Positions 1 to 7,576 of a stretch of DNA of 47,317 nucleotides are shown piece by piece. Both the position numbers and the translations under genes were made by a program. This DNA is from Microcaldota archaeon. Its GTDB lineage: Archaea > Micrarchaeota > Micrarchaeia > Micrarchaeales > Micrarchaeaceae. The notes under the pieces are model-generated. The model was not told the origin of the DNA. It saw only the letters and a program-made list of their open reading frames with translations, and made no database searches. The DNA is taken from assembly GCA_021834865.1 (NCBI GenBank), contig JAKBRD010000002.1, forward strand, positions 1 through 47,317, written 5' to 3'. The first letter of the stretch is position 1; each line of letters begins with the position of its first letter.

Positions 1-158
1 TAGTTCGTAGGGTATGTCATAGAAGTGAAAAGAAACCTGTCAACTACTACTGCTTCGAGGTCCTCCTTGTACTCGTACTTTATGCCGCTGCCCTGGGGTA
101 TCTCTATGAACGCGTAAAACGTCTCTGGAAAATTGTCTGTCTGCTTTGAGAAGTTCAT
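1..158 (-). CDS. ppa: Inorganic pyrophosphatase, N-terminal part (runs off left edge)
   Basis: Family I inorganic pyrophosphatase hydrolyses pyrophosphate to phosphate in the cytoplasm and so drives biosynthetic reactions forward. Only about 52 residues are present. They include the family N-terminal pattern FIEIPQGSGIKYEY and the following VVDRFLFTSMTYPTN, which precedes the conserved Tyr-Gly. The catalytic Asp cluster would lie outside the window. ATG at 158 is the only sensible start. A TATA-like GTTTAAAACA (minus strand, about 190-181) sits about 25-30 nt upstream, so the mRNA is probably nearly leaderless. The gene lies just downstream of the 16S rRNA on the same strand but has its own promoter-like element. 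Confidence 0.93.
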   Translation of the reverse strand, partial: MNFSKQTDNFPETFYAFIEIPQGSGIKYEYKEDLEAVVVDRFLFTSMTYPTN

Positions 159-180
159 TCTATCACTTGCGTGCATTTAT

Positions 181-190
181 TGTTTTAAAC
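181..190 (-). promoter_or_regulatory. TATA-like box A for ppa
   Basis: GTTTAAAACA on the minus strand lies about 25 nt before the ATG at 158, the usual distance for an archaeal box A and a leaderless or near-leaderless transcript. Assigned by position and composition only. Confidence 0.45.
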
Positions 191-246
191 AGCTAAAAAC
201 GTTTCGAAAAAGAAGATGGCTCACGCTGGTAAGCAATTAAAAAATT

Positions 247-284
247 GCAGTCTTGAGGATTTATGCAGGTACCGATATATGGCC
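247..284 (-). other. Pre-16S processing stem, 3' arm
   Basis: Downstream flank of 16S. On the RNA strand it contains GGCCATAT, TCGGTACC, TGCA, TAAA and TCCTCAAGACTGC in that order. It pairs with the upstream flank at 2316-2365 through 13, 8 and 8 bp blocks, with TGCA facing TGCA across small internal bulges. This is the usual archaeal pre-16S stem with a bulge-helix-bulge-like site for splicing endonuclease. Confidence 0.85.
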
Positions 285-424
285 CGCACACTTATGTTTT
301 TGAGGTGATCTATCCGCAGGTTCCCCTACGGATACCTTGTTATACCTTAGCCCACCTCGCGAAACCTTAGTTCGAAAACGCCAGCGGCGCTGCCTCACTA
401 AGACCTCACTTGGGTGGCTTGGTA

Positions 425-460
<36 letters not shown>

Positions 461-734
461 TCGATAGTGACAAGCGATTACTAGGGATTCCAGCTTCATG
501 AGGGCGAGTTTCAGCCCTCAATCCGAACTTGGGCCGGTTTTAGGGGATTAGCTTCACCTTTCGGTGTTGCATCTCATTGTGCCGACCTTTGTATGCCGCG
601 TGTAGCCCAGAAGATTCAGAGCATACTGACGTATCGTCGCCCTCTCCTTCCTCCTCCTTAAACGAAGGCGGTCCTAACAGAGTGCCCTGCTTATCTCTAA
701 GCAGGTAGCAACTGTAAGCGAGGGTCTCGCTCGT

Positions 735-1253
735 TTCCGGGTCAATGAATAATACTCGCAATTCTAAGGCTGTAATCTTTTATTAGCGTTATAAATGCGG
801 ACTGGTTTGCAAGGTAATCCTTGCTGCCCCTTTTGTCCGTGTGTATGTTGAGCCTTTCGAGTACTACCTCGTCAACGCTGTCCATGCCCTTCAGAAAGAT
901 GCCTTTCGCATCCTTGCCTCCGTTGCAGTCGAACAGCGCCGCGAAGTAATTTCCGGAATATGCATTGGCAAACTTGAATATGTTTACTCTTCTTTCAAGC
1001 GCCTTTTCAAACCTTTTCACCATCGTGGAGTTGTAGAAGAAAGTTTTCCTGACCTTGCCCTCGCTATCGATGATTATCTTGTTAGGCTCTATGCCAAACT
1101 CGTCCATTGCGAGCTTGGCAAACCTTGCAATCATATCATCGTCGCTTGAGGACAGTTCAATCCGCTTTCCCCTGTTGCACCTGTATATTCCAAGCATGTA
1201 GCTTGTATCAGGCGTTAGTCTTAGCTTTTGTGTCATTGTATCACTCATAGACT
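735..1253 (-). other. 16S rRNA intron (archaeal, bulge-helix-bulge type)
   Basis: 519-nt insertion in the conserved GYAACGAGCG element of 16S, roughly E. coli position 1101/1102. Exon 1 ends ...AAGTCCGGTA and exon 2 begins ACGAGCGAGACCC; joining them restores GTAACGAGCG. At the borders, 5' CCGG-TAA-GTC and 3' GAC-CCGG-AAA form a four-pair CCGG/CCGG helix with a 3-nt bulge on each strand and a GTC/GAC intron stem. This is the motif cut by archaeal tRNA splicing endonuclease. Cutting after the second bulge base gives exactly these borders. The outer exon stem is poor, so the motif is relaxed. Confidence 0.9.
742..1248 (-). CDS. LAGLIDADG homing endonuclease-like protein inside the 16S intron
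   Basis: 168-residue intron-encoded protein of the LAGLIDADG family, which cut intronless rRNA genes to spread the intron or assist splicing. Two motif copies are seen: MLGIYRCNRG near residue 20 and FAALFDCNGG near residue 105, giving a monomeric two-repeat layout. The acidic residue normally at the active position (last D/E of LAGLIDADG) is Asn in both copies, so cleavage activity is doubtful. I chose ATG 1248 because it lies just inside the intron; the frame stays open for another 60 codons, but those read through rRNA exon. The stop lies 7 nt before the 3' splice site, so the intron is almost wholly coding. Confidence 0.85.
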   Translation of the reverse strand: MSDTMTQKLRLTPDTSYMLGIYRCNRGKRIELSSSDDDMIARFAKLAMDEFGIEPNKIIIDSEGKVRKTFFYNSTMVKRFEKALERRVNIFKFANAYSGNYFAALFDCNGGKDAKGIFLKGMDSVDEVVLERLNIHTDKRGSKDYLANQSAFITLIKDYSLRIASIIH

Positions 1254-2315
1254 TACCGGACTTAACCGGACAGTTCACACCACGAGCTGACGGTCGCCAT
1301 GCACTACCTCTCGGCTTGTCAGGTAAGATCTTCAGTCTGACCTTCACACTGCCGTCGCTTCTGGTAATATTTCCGACGTTGGATTCAATTAAACCGCAGC
1401 ATCCACCCCTTGTGTGCTCCCCCGCCAATTGCTTTAAGTTTCAACCTTGCGGCCGTACTCCCCAGGCGGCAGACTTAACACTTACGCTACGGTACTGCAA
1501 GCATTCGTGATACTTGCAACACCAGAGTCTGCATAATTTACTGCTAGGGCTACTCGGGTATCTGATCCGATTCGTTCTCCTAGCCTTCGCTCCTCACCGT
1601 CGGATGCGTTCTAGTCAGGCGCCTTCGCCACCGTTAGTCCTTATAGGATTACAGGATTTAACCCCTCCCCCATAAGTACTCCTGACCTCACCCGCTCCCT
1701 AGCCGATGGGTATCTCGCGCACGCATTGACGTTGAGCGCCAATATTTCACGCGAGACGGCATCAGCCGGCTACGAGCGCTTTAAGCCCAATAATCGTGGA
1801 CACCACTTGTGCTGCCGGTATTACCGTGGCGGCTGCCACCGGTCTTGCCCAGCACTTATTCGCCAAGCTTGCTATACTTGGCAAAAGGTTCACAAAGTGA
1901 ACCACTCAGATTCCCCCCATCACGCTTACGCGCATTGTGGAGTTTGCGCGCCTGCTGCACACCGTAGTGCTAGGGCCCTTGTCTCAGTGCCCTTCTCGGG
2001 GCTTATGCTCCCACATCCCCTACGGGTTATAGGTATGGTGGGCCGTTACCCCGCCATCTGCCTGATCCGCCGCAGTCTCATCGTAAAGCGGAAACGCTGC
2101 AATTCGCGCTCCTTTAAGTCAGGGCTCCTTCCAGAATCCCTGGCCTATGGTGCATTAGCCACAGTTTCCCATGGGTATTCGCCTCTTTACGGTAGATTGA
2201 CTACGTGTTACTGAGCCGTACGCTGCCCAGCGAAGCCGCTGAGCGAACTTGCATGGCTGTCGAAATCTGATAGCAGTGCCCTCCAGCAGCATCGACTGGA
2301 ATCGATGTCTGGAAC

Positions 2316-2365
2316 GGCCATATTTATCGCAATTGTCGGTACCTTATTGCACTCCTCAAGACTGC
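2316..2365 (-). other. Pre-16S processing stem, 5' arm
   Basis: Upstream flank of 16S. On the RNA strand it reads GCAGTCTTGAGGA, G, TGCA, ATAA, GGTACCGA, a short unpaired stretch, then ATATGGCC. These blocks are complementary to 284-247. The central TGCA with ATAA and TAAA on opposite sides resembles a bulge-helix-bulge cut site that would release pre-16S. Confidence 0.85.
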
Positions 2366-2470
2366 ATCCAATTCCAAGCAGGAATTTTCATATTAAGCAT
2401 GCAAAATTGCATCGGAACAAATAGTGGTCCAAAATAACCACAACAAGCACTATTGTTTTTAGGGATAAAG

Positions 2471-2480
2471 TATTTATACC
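2471..2480 (-). promoter_or_regulatory. Box A of the 16S rRNA promoter
   Basis: Minus-strand GGTATAAATA, a good archaeal TATA box, predicts a start near 2447 and a leader of about 145 nt that includes the processing arm. The same bases read on the plus strand as TATTTATACC, so a plus-strand role is not excluded. Confidence 0.55.
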
Positions 2481-2596
2481 TTATTATAAGCGCGCCGTCT
2501 GCAGATATATCGCTGTTTGCAACGCATGCTACATGATACTAAATGTTTTAATGCCTTTTTCAGTCACATACGCCGATTGACGAATCATAATGCATC

Positions 2597-2606
2597 ATAT
2601 AAATAT
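2597..2606 (+). promoter_or_regulatory. Box A of the 2637 gene
   Basis: ATATAAATAT lies about 31-40 nt before the ATG at 2637, implying a very short leader. It supports that start over upstream in-frame ATGs, which would lie before the box. Confidence 0.5.
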
Positions 2607-2636
2607 AAAACCAAGAAAATTACTCGATGTGTTTTT

Positions 2637-3017
2637 ATGGAAACCACAACCAAAAAGTCAGGCTATTCGGACAAGACTATATTCGTTAAAATTAGCTCTA
2701 GAGATTCGGAAGACCTGAAGAAAACAAGGACTGCGCTTGAAGAAAAGCTGAAGGGCTCCGGCGGCGAATTGGTTGCCAGGAAATCCCAGGACAATTCAGC
2801 AGCTCATGAATCAGCTATAGCAATGTACTTCGAAAATGAGGATCAGATGTCGGAAGCGGTGAGCGAGCTCAAGCTGGAAACCCTTCTCAGGTCAGAGCAG
2901 CACCATATAGAAATAGCAGACGGCGCATCAGAGAAAAACAAAATGTCCAAAAATTATTTCAATCAAGAAGCGGATAAGCTTCTAAGCGATTACGTATACG
3001 AAACTCGCTGGGACTGA
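2637..3017 (+). CDS. Hypothetical protein, 126 residues
   Basis: I do not recognise this gene. It is a small, charged, soluble protein with no signal peptide or membrane segment, starting METTTKKSG and ending ETRWD. The first half has an alternating pattern (TIFVKISSRDSEDLKKTRTA) compatible with a beta-alpha fold, followed by a long Lys/Glu-rich stretch and another possible beta-alpha unit (AIAMYFENEDQMSEAVSEL). The ATG at 2637 is preferred over the frame-open ATG at 2517 because of the TATA box at 2597-2606. It diverges from the 16S gene and converges with asparagine synthetase. Codon use matches the neighbours, so it looks genuine. Confidence 0.7.
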   Translation: METTTKKSGYSDKTIFVKISSRDSEDLKKTRTALEEKLKGSGGELVARKSQDNSAAHESAIAMYFENEDQMSEAVSELKLETLLRSEQHHIEIADGASEKNKMSKNYFNQEADKLLSDYVYETRWD

Positions 3018-3048
3018 AAAAGAAGGGCCAGGCGCCCTTCCAACAAAG

Positions 3049-4032
3049 TCAAAGATCATATACGATTCCAGGGACTTTAGGAAACGCCTGCACATCGCCG
3101 ACATGCGAGGCATCCGTAATCCAGGCTATGAGCCTTTCCATGCCTATGCCCGCGCCGGCGCTCTGCTTTATCCTTCCATCCTTCGCAAGCTCCAGCAGCA
3201 AAGAGTACAGCTCTTTTTTTACTCCTGCACTTTCCATCTTGGACAGCATCTTATCGTATTCGAACTCCCTCAGTGCACCTGTAACTAGCTCGCCTCTTTT
3301 CGGCAGGTAAAGGTCAAAGTTGTCCCACTTGTGCGTTTTTGGGTCCTCATAGTCGTAGAACTCCCTGGGAAGATCCACTATCCAAGCGGGCTCGCTTATA
3401 TGTTTCGGCAGTTCTTCTTCCCAACCCATTCCGTATTCCTTTTCCAGCTCTGCCCTTTCATGCACTTTGAAAGGGATCCCGAATTTTGGCGCTTCGGCCC
3501 CTATCTCGGAAAATTCTTCATCCATAACCTTTCCGACATGCTCAACGAGACCGTGCAGCATTTTCTCTATAAGCGAGCGTATATCCGCTGCGGAATATCC
3601 CTGTGCCTCAAAATCCATCTGGGAGAACTCAAACAGGTGCCTGCCAGTGCCAGCCCTTTCAGGCTTTTCGAGCCTTATGTTCGGCGACACTACGAAAAAT
3701 CGGTCCATGAGCAGCGATGTGCCGACAAGCTTGTGCACTATCATGCTGTGCATTGTCCTTACCGTAGTCCCATAGATGTCAACCTCGAGCCTTTTGTATA
3801 TCCCGGCAGCAGGGTCGGGCCACAGAGGATCGGTTATCGGCGACAGAAGCACCGGCAGCATCTGCGCAAAGCCCTCCTTTCGCATGAAGTCCTCCTCATA
3901 TGCTATTATTTCCGACCCTATCCGTATCCTGGCAGCGCGCTCCATTCTCTCCTTTTCCGACATCTCGTGCAAGGGCTTAGGCATGCCCTTTTTTCCTATT
4001 CCTGCGTCTATCTTTTGTTTTTCATATTCCAT
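3049..4032 (-). CDS. asnA: Archaeal asparagine synthetase A (AsnRS/AspRS-like)
   Basis: 327-residue class II aminoacyl-tRNA synthetase catalytic core without the N-terminal OB anticodon-binding domain. In archaea this form (studied in Pyrococcus) is an ammonia-dependent asparagine synthetase making Asn from Asp and ATP. Motif 2 region: FFVVSPNIRLE...RHLFEFSQMDFE near residues 112-140. Motif 3: GAGIGMERLIAWITD near 295-309. Its length and the lack of an OB domain argue against a true AsnRS or AspRS. The start is supported by GGTG-N5-ATG. It follows DUF99 on the same strand after a 252-bp gap with no gene. Confidence 0.85.
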   Translation of the reverse strand: MEYEKQKIDAGIGKKGMPKPLHEMSEKERMERAARIRIGSEIIAYEEDFMRKEGFAQMLPVLLSPITDPLWPDPAAGIYKRLEVDIYGTTVRTMHSMIVHKLVGTSLLMDRFFVVSPNIRLEKPERAGTGRHLFEFSQMDFEAQGYSAADIRSLIEKMLHGLVEHVGKVMDEEFSEIGAEAPKFGIPFKVHERAELEKEYGMGWEEELPKHISEPAWIVDLPREFYDYEDPKTHKWDNFDLYLPKRGELVTGALREFEYDKMLSKMESAGVKKELYSLLLELAKDGRIKQSAGAGIGMERLIAWITDASHVGDVQAFPKVPGIVYDL

Positions 4033-4284
4033 ATTCTCACCCTATGGTAAGCGTTAAGTGAAAAATAGCCCAAGCTACAGAATGCAAAATCTATGGCAGC
4101 AAAACAGGCATGCAGGCTTCTAGCTAAAAACAAGTGCTTGTCCAAAGAGACAATTCCGTCCAGAAGCCCTTATATCCATTCTATCAAGCAAAGAAGCGCG
4201 CTTTCCGATATTTAAGGCTTCTGTGCAGCATTGCAGTCTTCATAAATCAATAAAGCAGCTTTAGCTGGCACGCGCATTCCCAAA

Positions 4285-4842
4285 TCATATCCTTCCTTTA
4301 GAAATGCCTGTGCTGACCCCGTTTGCAATCATGTGTGCAAGCCTTAGAAGCTCGAATGCAGTCGCCACTATTTTGTCATGATCGATTTTTTCATCAGACT
4401 GTATATGGAAACCATGCGCCCTCTTGAAGGGCCTTTCAGAGTTTAAGGCTTTTACTACGGCGATTTTGCTGTTTATCGAATCGCGGCACTCTCCGGAATT
4501 CATAAGGGCTTTCTCAAGCGCCTTGAAATCAGGCTTCTTCCGCGTAAGCACTACCGCAGGGATTCCAGTGCGGCGCTCTACTGTTTTCACGTCTACAACG
4601 TTGAGGCCCGCAAGCGCTATACCGTTGATTGCAATGAGCTTTATCTGGTCCCCAAAGCGCGACTTGCGCGCCATCTTCATTATCTTTGAAGTCGCATCGT
4701 TTCCGTCGACAATAATCCTGTCAGAAAGGACTCCTTCGATTGTTCCCATTCTTCCTATTATTCCTACAAGCAGCGTAGTCTTCTTTTTTCTTTCGTAGAT
4801 CGGCCCGCTGGCGACTGCGAGGATGCGTGCTCCTTCCTTCAT
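4285..4842 (-). CDS. DUF99 (UPF0215) family protein
   Basis: 185-residue archaeal DUF99 protein of unproven function. Distant similarity to endonuclease V has been proposed for the family, not shown here. Family-like segments: KEGARILAVASGPI at the N terminus, VEGVL-like TIEGVLSDRIIVDGNDAT, INGIALAGLNVVDV, GIPAVVLTRKKPD, and a C-terminal LRLAHMIANGVSTGISKGR. ATG 4842 gives the conserved MKEGARI start; the longer frame adds eleven non-conserved residues. It lies 43 bp downstream of rpoL on the same strand and is probably cotranscribed with csl4-rpoL. Confidence 0.85.
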   Translation of the reverse strand: MKEGARILAVASGPIYERKKKTTLLVGIIGRMGTIEGVLSDRIIVDGNDATSKIMKMARKSRFGDQIKLIAINGIALAGLNVVDVKTVERRTGIPAVVLTRKKPDFKALEKALMNSGECRDSINSKIAVVKALNSERPFKRAHGFHIQSDEKIDHDKIVATAFELLRLAHMIANGVSTGISKGRI

Positions 4843-4885
4843 GTTTAAGGATAAATAAAGAAAAAGATTTATCACTTTCCGAGAT

Positions 4886-5161
4886 TCACTGCTTGGCGTT
4901 TATGCCCTTCTTTATCTCGGCTATCTTCTCGTCAAGGGCTTCAAGGGCCTTCTCGAGCGTTTCCGCGGCTTTCTTCTTGCCCGTCTTTATTACCAGCTGC
5001 GGCTTTCCTGTTTCCGGGTGGTCCTTGGTTACTCCAGTAAATATGACGTCGTCGTTGCCAGAAAGCTCTGCTGCTATCATGTCGGGTATGGTAGTGTCTC
5101 CGTCTTCAAATTCCAATATAAGTTCCTTGCTTTCGTTTTTTATGACGTTTATTCCATCCAT
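4886..5161 (-). CDS. rpoL: DNA-directed RNA polymerase subunit L (Rpb11)
   Basis: 91-residue archaeal Rpb11 homologue that dimerises with subunit D to seed RNA polymerase assembly. Recognised from INVIKNESKELILEFEDGDTT, the DHPETGKPQLVIKT strand and the C-terminal helix of alternating Glu/Lys. GGTG-N5-ATG supports the start. It lies 10 nt after csl4, linking RNA synthesis and RNA processing genes in one operon, a common archaeal arrangement. Confidence 0.93.
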   Translation of the reverse strand: MDGINVIKNESKELILEFEDGDTTIPDMIAAELSGNDDVIFTGVTKDHPETGKPQLVIKTGKKKAAETLEKALEALDEKIAEIKKGINAKQ

Positions 5162-5171
5162 GTTGACACCA

Positions 5172-5834
5172 TCATTCCTCGTTGCTCTGGCCGTTGCGCA
5201 TCAGAAGCTCTTCTATGCCCTTGGAATTGTCATAAAGCGAGCTCATCTTGGGCCTGAATGTCCTCTTGCATGAGCTGCAGTACAATCCGTCTCCGTGCTT
5301 GTCCGGCATAAGCTTTTCTCCGCATTCGTCGCAAAGCGAGTATACTACTCCCGCTTCAGGATCCCTTAAGCTGAGCGTGAATATCTCGCTGTCTTCCATT
5401 ATTATCTTGGCAAGCACAACGTCGCCCATTTCGGCAGGCTTTGGCTCATCCCTGCTCCTGTCATGCCTTTCGTGCATGCCTCCTCTCATCGGCGGCCTTC
5501 TCGGCGCCATTAAGACTACCTTTCCGTCCTTGCCGGCAATGAACTCCATGCTGCCTATCGAGAAGTTTTCAATCTCTACGAATATTACGCTCTTGAGGAC
5601 TCCTACAACTCTCCCAAGGACAAACATGCCTCTTTTCATTCTCCTTATGTCCCTGGTTGCGCTGTTTACGAGCATCTTGCCTTCTTCTGCATCTGCCTTG
5701 CCGAAAACAGCAGAATATACTACTCCGTTTTCTACGTATACGTTCCTGGCTGGCAGGAACTCCTCTTCTGTAGAGAGCCTGTCTCCAGGAAATACTACTT
5801 CAGAAGTTGAAATAGGTTCTGTCATTCGAATCAT
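5172..5834 (-). CDS. csl4: Exosome RNA-binding subunit Csl4
   Basis: Csl4 caps the archaeal RNA exosome and helps recruit RNA and DnaG. The N-terminal domain contains VVFPGDRLSTEEEFLPARNVYVENG. A central S1-like domain follows (MFVLGRVVGVLKSVIFVEI onward) with an Arg/Gly/Met-rich loop (PRRPPMRGGMHERHDRSRDE). A C-terminal zinc ribbon has CDECGEKL and CSSC, four Cys in all. The frame stays open to a TTG at 5852. I prefer the ATG at 5834 because a TATA-like GCTTATAGCC at about 5866-5857 would place transcription near it; ATG 5825 is also possible. The C-terminal zinc ribbon is intact. Confidence 0.9.
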   Translation of the reverse strand: MIRMTEPISTSEVVFPGDRLSTEEEFLPARNVYVENGVVYSAVFGKADAEEGKMLVNSATRDIRRMKRGMFVLGRVVGVLKSVIFVEIENFSIGSMEFIAGKDGKVVLMAPRRPPMRGGMHERHDRSRDEPKPAEMGDVVLAKIIMEDSEIFTLSLRDPEAGVVYSLCDECGEKLMPDKHGDGLYCSSCKRTFRPKMSSLYDNSKGIEELLMRNGQSNEE

Positions 5835-5870
5835 TCTGTATTGGGCGGGCAAGGGCTATAAGCATAATGC

Positions 5871-6365
5871 TCATACGCGCCTTCCACGCTTTCCTCCCGG
5901 CCTCCTAGTGGTGTCGGTGGGTATCGGCGTCACGTCTTCTATCCTGTTGACGCGAAGGCCGCTCCTTGCGAGCACCCTAACTACTGCCTGGGCTCCGTGC
6001 CCTGGCGTTTTTGAGTTGTGGCCTCCGGGGGCTCTTATCTCTATGTTTATGTTCATTATGCCTTTTTCCTTGGCAGCAGCAGCAACCTTGTACGCTGCCT
6101 GCATGGCTGCATAAGGCGAACCTTCCTGAGAATCTGTGTTTACCATCATGCCGCCGCTTCCGACAGCTATTGTCTCAGCGCCGCTTATGTCAGTGAGCGT
6201 TATTATCGTATCGTTCTTTGAGGAGTAAACGTGCGCAACTGCCAGCCTTTCTGGCTTGGGCTTTGCCTTTGTCTCTTCCATAGCCTTTGCTTCGTAGGAG
6301 ACCGCCTCTTTCTTTTGCTTCTCCCCTGACGGTTTTTTATCTGCTGTTTTGCCTTTTTTAGCCAT
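5871..6365 (-). CDS. rps11: Ribosomal protein uS11
   Basis: 30S platform protein contacting 16S near the E site. Core segments: [55 protein letters not shown], and the conserved tail [19 protein letters not shown] Lys-rich extension of about 38 residues precedes the core, longer than in many archaea. It lies 15 nt after uS4 in the archaeal order uS13-uS4-uS11. RpoD, eL18, uL13 and uS9, which often follow in archaea, are absent here; csl4 follows. Confidence 0.96.
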   Translation of the reverse strand: MAKKGKTADKKPSGEKQKKEAVSYEAKAMEETKAKPKPERLAVAHVYSSKNDTIITLTDISGAETIAVGSGGMMVNTDSQEGSPYAAMQAAYKVAAAAKEKGIMNINIEIRAPGGHNSKTPGHGAQAVVRVLARSGLRVNRIEDVTPIPTDTTRRPGGKRGRRV

Positions 6366-6380
6366 AAATATCTACCTTAT

Positions 6381-6923
6381 TCAATTCTCTGCCTGCTCGA
6401 CGCTTGGCTCTGTTTCTGCCTTTGCTTCTTCATGCTTTGCAGGCACTATGTCTATGGGCTTGTAGTACCCTATTTTGCTCTCTTCTTCGGCGTTGACCAA
6501 ATATCCCGGAACAGTGAGCTTGCGCCCGTTTATGGAAACGAATCCATGCGTTATCAGCTGCCTTGACTGCTTCATGCTCCTGGCCATGCCTCTCTTGTAG
6601 ACAACTGATTCTAGCCTCCTGTCGAGTATGTTCCTTTCGCTGAGCTCAAGGAGCTTCTCAATCGGCGTGTCTTTGTCTATGATTCCAAGCTTTACGAGCC
6701 TGGTTTTAAGCGCTTGCTCTACGTTTCCAGTGCTCGTAGCCCCTGAAAGAAGAAGCCTTACGTTGCCTCGTATCCTGCTGAGCTCGCTCTGCACCTTCCA
6801 CAGCTCGCTCATGTTCTTGAGGCCGTATTCCTTTATCAATGCGTTGTCAGCGTTTATCCTTGCCAAGTTCCATATGTCCTTTGGCTTGTCAAATTTTTTC
6901 CTGTTTCTTTTAGGTGCTCCCAA
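6381..6923 (-). CDS. rps4: Ribosomal protein uS4
   Basis: Primary 16S-binding protein that nucleates 30S body assembly. It starts GAPKRNRKKFDKPKDIWN and has the S4 domain SRQLITHGFVSINGRKLTVPG near residues 120-140. The first codon is TTG (6923), with AGTG-N5 upstream matching the window's ribosome binding pattern, so a non-ATG start is well supported. The C terminus is a short Glu/Ala-rich tail. It lies 12 nt downstream of uS13. Confidence 0.95.
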   Translation of the reverse strand: MGAPKRNRKKFDKPKDIWNLARINADNALIKEYGLKNMSELWKVQSELSRIRGNVRLLLSGATSTGNVEQALKTRLVKLGIIDKDTPIEKLLELSERNILDRRLESVVYKRGMARSMKQSRQLITHGFVSINGRKLTVPGYLVNAEEESKIGYYKPIDIVPAKHEEAKAETEPSVEQAEN

Positions 6924-6935
6924 GCAATCACTTTA

Positions 6936-7487
6936 TCATTTCTTGTCGGATTTCGCTGCAGGCGCTCCAGGCTTATTCTGCTTCTTCGTGACTCCCATGG
7001 TAGCCCCGGTCCTTCCTGTCGACCTTGTGCGCTGTCCGCGAACCTTCTGCCCGTACTGGTGCCTTGCGCCCCTCCACGTCCTAAGCGTAACGTCCCTTGA
7101 GACGTCCTGCCTGTTGGCGAAGATTAGGTCGTTGCCTACTACGTGCATGTCTTTTCCTGTCTCGAAATCCTTGTTTCTGTTAAGCATAAATCTTGGTATC
7201 CCGTACTTTTGCGGGTCCTTTATGAGCGCTTCAAGCTTTGCTATGTTCTCCTCGCTGAGCGAGCCTATCTCGTCCTTGGGGTCTATTTCAAGCTTGTTTT
7301 CCAGGGCGTAGCTCATGGCTCTTGCCATGTCCCTGCCTATGCCTTTGACAGAGTCTATGGCCCTTTCAACGCTTAGGCTGCCGTTGACGTCCTTTCCCGA
7401 AATTCTTATTACAGAGGTCAGCCTAGCGGAAGACTCTTTTCTTCCGTGCTGCTTCTCATTGCTTTGAGCATTTTTTTCTTCAGCCAT
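6936..7487 (-). CDS. rps13: Ribosomal protein uS13
   Basis: 30S head protein at the subunit bridge. Recognised by VIRISGKDVNGSLSVERAID, SVKGIGRDMARAMSYAL (helix-hairpin-helix), LRTWRGARHQYGQKVRGQR and RTRSTGRTGATMGV. It has a charged extension of about 20 residues before the core. ATG 7487 is chosen: GGTG at 7493-7496 lies 5 nt upstream, whereas the longer open frame reads through a tRNA gene. It begins only 12 nt after the tRNA-Ser 3' end, so the two are probably one transcript. Confidence 0.95.
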   Translation of the reverse strand: MAEEKNAQSNEKQHGRKESSARLTSVIRISGKDVNGSLSVERAIDSVKGIGRDMARAMSYALENKLEIDPKDEIGSLSEENIAKLEALIKDPQKYGIPRFMLNRNKDFETGKDMHVVGNDLIFANRQDVSRDVTLRTWRGARHQYGQKVRGQRTRSTGRTGATMGVTKKQNKPGAPAAKSDKK

Positions 7488-7513
7488 TTGAACACCAAAC
7501 GCCAGGGCTGGGA

Positions 7514-7529
7514 TATTCAGCATAGAGCA
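7514..7529 (-). other. Non-canonical T-loop intron of tRNA-Ser
   Basis: Within the T arm the RNA reads CTGGG-TTCA-AAT-GC-TCTAT-GC-TGAA-TAT-CCCAG: a perfect bulge-helix-bulge with 4-bp helix TTCA/TGAA, 3-nt bulges AAT and TAT, and a 2-bp intron stem. Cutting after the second bulge base removes 16 nt and restores a 7-nt T-loop, roughly position 59/60. Confidence 0.92.
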
Positions 7530-7562
7530 TTTGAACCCAGAAGGCTCGAGGAGCCATACGCT

Positions 7563-7576
7563 TGCAGGTATTTTAC
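7563..7576 (-). other. Anticodon-loop intron of tRNA-Ser
   Basis: 14-nt intron at the canonical position 37/38. Borders TACGC-CTGG-AAG ... CCTG-CAA-GCGTA give a relaxed bulge-helix-bulge: three of four central pairs form and U33 faces U. Cutting after the second bulge base leaves loop CTGGAAA. Confidence 0.9.

Larger units (their letters stand above)
2303..2636. other. Divergent region between 16S and the 2637 gene
   Basis: 334 bp without a supported coding gene. It holds the 16S 5' leader with the processing arm (2316-2365), the 16S promoter (about 2471-2480, minus) and the TATA box of the plus-strand gene (2597-2606). I see no tRNA or small ORF with a ribosome binding site. Confidence 0.6.

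Noticed and set aside
1249..1428. Upstream extension of the intron-encoded protein
   Set aside because: The open frame continues into 16S exon sequence that is conserved as rRNA; the protein must start inside the intron.
1726..2214. Open frame of 162 codons on the plus strand
   Set aside because: It lies antisense to 16S rRNA exon sequence and its translation has no protein character.
3049..4032. Aspartyl- or asparaginyl-tRNA synthetase
   Set aside because: The class II core is present, but the N-terminal anticodon-binding OB domain is missing, which fits archaeal asparagine synthetase.
4033..4284. Possible small RNA gene in the asnA-DUF99 gap
   Set aside because: GGCTTCT/AGAAGCC can pair (4115-4121 with 4162-4168), but no tRNA, C/D box or other RNA signature is visible.
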